Below, one piece after another: positions 20,400 to 23,178 of a stretch of 23,178 nt of DNA. The stretch lies in the NCBI GenBank assembly GCA_002887195.1, contig PJAB01000609.1, forward strand, positions 1-23,178. The letters run 5' to 3'. The DNA is from Chrysochromulina parva. Lineage: Eukaryota > Haptophyta > Prymnesiales > Chrysochromulinaceae. The notes below the pieces were generated by a model that saw nothing but the letters and a program-made list of their open reading frames with translations, did no database searches and had not been told where the DNA came from. Every line of letters begins with the position of its first letter. The stretch's first letter is position 1. A program made the translations under genes and the position numbers.

Positions 20400-20662
20400 G
20401 GGACACGAGGCCGCGTTAGCTTTGACTCGTGTGAACCCGTTTTTTCTACATGTAACGAAAAGCCTGGCAGTCGCTCACTGAGCGACTCCAACACACGAGG
20501 GCGAAAACCTCTGTCCGAGAACGCCAGCGAGCGACAGGCTGGTGAGCGGTAACTATCGTCAGGATCAGCCCCGCGCGCGCACTGGAGGTCCACCTCCACC
20601 TGATGGGATTTGACAACACTTCTTCATTTCTCGATGACGGTCTTCAGTGAAGAACGTTTTTG

Positions 20663-20697
20663 GTCGATGACGGTCTCCAACTGACACCGTCATCGAC
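20663..20697. repeat. 12-bp inverted repeat (hairpin) in the divergent promoter
   Basis: Arms GTCGATGACGGT (20663-20674) and ACCGTCATCGAC (20686-20697) are perfect reverse complements with an 11-base loop. A further direct copy, TCGATGACGGTCT, lies at 20631-20643, 33 bp upstream of the same word at 20664. Three sites in two orientations suggest a binding site for a dimeric factor or a structured 5' leader. This is an inference. Confidence 0.75.
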
Positions 20698-20813
20698 TTT
20701 GACGGTTTTTGAGCCACACCGCCCCCTGGGGCCCGTATTTTCCGAAACGCGAAGACTTTGGCACGAATCTCCGTAGGATATACCGGTAGCGTTTGTGCAC
20801 GCGTGTGAGCCCA

Positions 20814-20906
20814 TCGGTAAAAAGACACCGGGGGGAGCCGGGACACGCACGGGACAGACACACGAACCGCACAAACCGAACCCCCTCAAAACCAACCCAC
20901 CCACCG
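20814..20906 (+). repeat. 93-bp dispersed repeat, copy B
   Basis: Reverse complement of 15081-15173 with two mismatches. It is bracketed by a perfect 17-bp direct repeat GTGAGCCCATCGGTAAA at 20805-20821 and 20908-20924. In this orientation it begins TCG|GTAAAAAGACACC and is followed by A-G, giving intron-like GT...AG ends with a C-rich tract before the AG. It is in sense with the GT31 gene, whose ATG is 32 bp downstream. Confidence 0.85.
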
Positions 20907-20937
20907 AGTGAGCCCATCGGTAAACCACGAAACAAGG

Positions 20938-21960
20938 ATGGCGGATTCGTATCCCGCGGGAAGGTGGCTCACAAATCAGAAGGTGGCTCACACAGCGTGC
21001 TTGGAGAAGGCGCCGCTGCCCGAGCTATCGTACTGGCGCGCTCGGGGCCAAGTGCGAGAAGCCCGCCCTTTCGCAGCATCGCGCAAGCACAACACACACA
21101 GCTCAGCCCGCTCTTTTGCAGCATCGCGCAAGCACTACAAAAACAGCTCAGAGCTCGATGGCCAGATATTCTATGCTGTCCTCACCATGTATAAGAACCA
21201 CGCGACACGCTGCATGACAATCAAGAAGACGTGGGGCGCGCGCCTCCCATGGGATCATCTCATCTTCTACTCCGATCGGGCTGAGACTGTGCTGCCACTC
21301 AATGTCGTCGCACTCGCCGACCCTAATTTGCCAGAGAATCGGATGTACGATGACGCGCAGGACCGCTTCACCTACCGGGTCATGCCGCATGCAGCCGGCA
21401 AATTAGCTGCGCTCAACATGAGCTGGCTCCTGTTGGCGGACGACGACACATTCGTCTGGCCTGAAAACCTGCAGCATCTGGTCGTGCCGTACGACCCGAG
21501 GCGGTGGATCTGGTTAGGCCAGCGGTGCCCCCTTTTCGAAGGCCGTCGTTCTTTTTGCGGTGGCGCTGGTTTTGTAATGTCTGCTGCACTCGCAAGCGTC
21601 GCCACGTGCGTGTTACCGCTCTGCAAATCTTTGCGCGCGACGCAACGGGAGAAGCCGTACGATCGGGTTATGGGCATATGCCTCGAGGAGCTCCTGCACA
21701 TCAGGGTGGCCGACGTGCCCGAGTTCAACTCACAGCCGCCCCACTTCTACATGACCAAGGACGGGCAGTCCGATCGCCCGTACGGCTTTGGTGCCGCGGT
21801 GACATTTCACTACCTGAAGACTGACCTGCGGCCTGTGACTCCCGAACAGCACTACGAGGCGCTGTGGAGACTCACGCGGGCCGCCTACCCGCACAGCATG
21901 CGTTCCGTGCTTCCGTGGGCGCCTCTTGAGCTAGCGGCGGCCGGAGAGCCCCCCAACTAA
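20938..21960 (+). CDS. GT31/Fringe-like glycosyltransferase without visible membrane anchor
   Basis: Predicted inverting, metal-dependent sugar transferase (beta-1,3-galactosyl/GlcNAc/Fringe type). From the ATG at 20938 (context AAGGATGG) it has 340 residues. The catalytic domain starts near 76 (QIFYAVLTMYKN, then RCMTIKKTWG). It includes the donor/metal DDD at 168-170 in LLLADDDTFVW, the FCGGAGFVMS loop at 207-216, YDRVMGICLEELL at 241-253 (equivalent to the EDVxxG region) and a closing FGAAVTFHYLK. GT31 enzymes are normally type II Golgi proteins, but the first 75 residues here contain no hydrophobic anchor and consist largely of duplicated sequence. The true N-terminus may lie in an undetected 5' exon. 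The acceptor glycan cannot be inferred. Divergent from GH31-FkbM. Confidence 0.8.
   Translation: MADSYPAGRWLTNQKVAHTACLEKAPLPELSYWRARGQVREARPFAASRKHNTHSSARSFAASRKHYKNSSELDGQIFYAVLTMYKNHATRCMTIKKTWGARLPWDHLIFYSDRAETVLPLNVVALADPNLPENRMYDDAQDRFTYRVMPHAAGKLAALNMSWLLLADDDTFVWPENLQHLVVPYDPRRWIWLGQRCPLFEGRRSFCGGAGFVMSAALASVATCVLPLCKSLRATQREKPYDRVMGICLEELLHIRVADVPEFNSQPPHFYMTKDGQSDRPYGFGAAVTFHYLKTDLRPVTPEQHYEALWRLTRAAYPHSMRSVLPWAPLELAAAGEPPN
21061..21150 (+). repeat. 45-bp tandem duplication in the 5' part of the GT31 gene
   Basis: Two adjacent 45-base units (21061-21105 and 21106-21150) differ at five positions and encode the in-frame repeats ARPFAASRKHNTHSS and ARSFAASRKHYKNSS. Just upstream, GAAGGTGGCTCACA is doubled at 20960-20973 and 20979-20992. 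Confidence 0.85.
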
Positions 21961-22623
21961 GAAAGTCTTCGAAGAGTTTGGGGGAAATTCTTCGTCGCTC
22001 TTCTTGGGACCTTTGCATGCCCTTGGCTCCAGGGACCTTTGCATGCCGTCTAGAGGGTCCAGCGTGTAGACCTGGCCCCTCACGGACAGGATGAAAGCTT
22101 AAAGAGGTTCTTATATGTCACCATGGACACTCACTCTTCGCTTCGCGCGCGGACACTCCCCCGGTCCGCCCCGGCCCCCGCGCGCCCCCCACGCGGCCGC
22201 CCCAGCAGCAGCAGCCACGCTGAAAGTGAACCGCCGGGCACTAGCATAGTGGCATTCCCACATGCATTCCCAGCCCTTTTCAGAACGGATAATTCGGAAG
22301 CTCGGGCTCTCGCTCCGAATCTCCTTACTTTTTTGGAAGGAGATACTGAAATCCTCCCTCGTTCGAACCGTTCGAAAAGTCTTGGAGTCTCCTCGTCGTG
22401 AGCTGTCGCGCGCCCAGATCACGAAGTCGATCTGCTGCTCATAGAAGATGTGTTCGTATGTTGCACCCGCTTCCTAAGAATGTATATTCATTGTGTCTCG
22501 TCTCGACATTGGCCATCACCACTCACCATGCCACTCACCCACCAAGATGCTGCGCGCTCGCCCCTAAGGCGTTACGGGGGGTGACGGGGGGTTTGTTATC
22601 GAATTTGGGGGGGTTTGTTATCA
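21961..22623. other. Spacer downstream of GT31
   Basis: No gene is supported. A 16-bp direct repeat GGGACCTTTGCATGCC lies at 22006-22021 and 22032-22047. GGGGGGTTTGTTATC is doubled at 22586-22600 and 22608-22622. A possible short reading frame begins at a good-context ATG (22123, CACCATGGAC) but is only 92 codons, proline/serine-rich and overlapped on both strands, so I do not call it a gene. Confidence 0.5.
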
Positions 22624-22937
22624 GGATACGTATCCCATGTATCTAACATGTATCGAGCATGTATCTTGATGTGTCCCGTTCATATACATCAAGATACATC
22701 GAGATACATCGAGATACAACAAGATACATATGTATCTGTCACTTTGGCTATCATAGGAAATGTATCTTACCTATACGGATAAGTATAAAAGTATCCTTCT
22801 TTACGATAAATTTAGGATACAGTAAGGATACATTTACAATACAATGATCTTAACCCTCAGATACATGACACACAAGATACATGCACGATATATGTCGGAT
22901 ACAAAGGGATACATTCGAGGATACATGTACGTATCTC
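22624..22937. repeat. GATACAT/ATGTATC mixed-orientation repeat array
   Basis: About 13 copies of GATACAT or its complement ATGTATC occur in 314 bp, with several one-base variants. The first copies are mostly ATGTATC and the later ones mostly GATACAT, so the array can fold back on itself. It contains the perfect palindromes GGATACGTATCC (22624-22635) and AGATACATATGTATCT (22722-22737). Base composition is much more AT-rich than the flanks. Confidence 0.85.
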
Positions 22938-22980
22938 GAGCCCTACTTGGATGCGGGGCTCTCGGCCCGGACGATCCCCG

Positions 22981-23055
22981 GGCGCCTCCGAGTACCCCTA
23001 ACCCGCGTTACGGGTCGCCTACCCCCCTTCTGGGCTCGGAGATATCGGAGGCGCC
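22981..23055. repeat. 11-bp inverted repeat enclosing 53 bp
   Basis: GGCGCCTCCGA (22981-22991) and TCGGAGGCGCC (23045-23055) are perfect complements. The pair lies between the GATACAT array and the TTGAGCCCTGGC/CTCGACA satellite. Confidence 0.6.
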
Positions 23056-23070
23056 GTGTTGAGCCCTGGC

Positions 23071-23178
23071 CTCGACAACTCGACAGAACTCGACAGGATA
23101 CTCGACAGCTACTCGACAGGCTACTCGACAGGATAGCTCGACAGACCTCGACAGAACTCGACAGCTACTCGACAGAAC
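23071..23178 (-). repeat. CTCGACA satellite array, inverse orientation, runs off the window
   Basis: Ten copies of CTCGACA, the reverse complement of the TGTCGAG motif, occur in 108 bp up to the window edge. TTGAGCCCTGGC (23059-23070) stands immediately before the array, as it does before the array at 15322. Confidence 0.9.

Larger units (their letters stand above)
20400..20937. promoter_or_regulatory. Palindrome-rich divergent promoter region between GH31-FkbM and GT31 genes
   Basis: About 540 bp separate the two divergent starts. Perfect dyads occur at 20470-20486 (GTCGCTCA/TGAGCGAC, one-base centre), 20583-20598 (TGGAGGT/ACCTCCA), 20641-20653 (TCTTCA/TGAAGA) and 20663-20697. The right end carries copy B of the 93-bp repeat. 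No gene is supported inside. Confidence 0.5.

Noticed and set aside
20908..20937. Longer GT31 start at 20908
   Set aside because: That codon is GTG and lies in the 17-bp direct repeat; the ATG at 20938 has a strong context.
20565..20991. Minus-strand short frames in the divergent promoter
   Set aside because: They translate the 93-bp repeat and palindromes; the shared peptide with 15.1 kb reflects DNA repeat identity, not protein conservation.
22123..22422. Small gene with CACCATGGAC start
   Set aside because: Low-complexity, with overlapping open frames on both strands and no domain.
1..23178. tRNA, rRNA or transposase genes
   Set aside because: No TTCGANTC-type T-arm with matching stems, no rRNA-like stretch and no DDE, reverse transcriptase or integrase motifs were seen in any translated frame.

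Overview
This is nuclear DNA of a GC-rich eukaryote, most likely a microalga such as a haptophyte or a stramenopile alga. That placement is an inference. It rests on very long GC-rich open frames with few, short GT-AG introns, eukaryote-only families (Furry, GT31), Kozak-like starts, and dispersed satellite and hairpin-rich spacers. There is no sign of bacterial operons, rRNA, tRNA or CRISPR.

Layout: 1-415 is the upstream region of a plus-strand gene. 416-4246 (+) encodes a 1276-aa protein with about 12 membrane segments, a coiled coil and an IQ-like motif. 4247-5027 is the spacer between convergent genes. 5028-13353 (-) is a Furry/Tao3/Mor2-type cell-morphogenesis scaffold of about 2738 aa, which I join across one 109-nt intron. 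13354-13892 is its upstream region. 13893-14975 (-) is an MDR (quinone-oxidoreductase-like) protein with an incomplete N-terminal half. 15040-16812 is a repeat-rich stretch: a 93-bp dispersed repeat, a TGCCGACCCC array, a TGTCGAG array and two G-quadruplex motifs. 16813-20399 (-) is a three-exon gene for a secreted GH31 glycoside hydrolase fused to an FkbM methyltransferase domain (1098 aa). 20400-20937 is a divergent promoter region full of palindromes and holds the second, inverted copy of the 93-bp repeat. 20938-21960 (+) is a GT31/Fringe-like glycosyltransferase. 21961-23178 is spacer with a GATACAT palindrome array and, at the edge, the TGTCGAG satellite in the opposite orientation.

The right-hand third reads as a small glycan module: a GH31-FkbM fusion (sugar cleavage plus O-methylation) divergent from a GT31 transferase, enclosed by inverted satellite arrays and carrying inverted 93-bp repeats. 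The left half is housekeeping or morphology: a membrane protein facing the Furry scaffold, which in other eukaryotes organises NDR-kinase control of polarised growth. The most novel items are the GH31-FkbM fusion, whose FkbM C-terminus only appears after splicing, and the paired 93-bp repeat with GT...AG-like ends, each copy flanked by its own direct repeat and lying in sense upstream of a gene.
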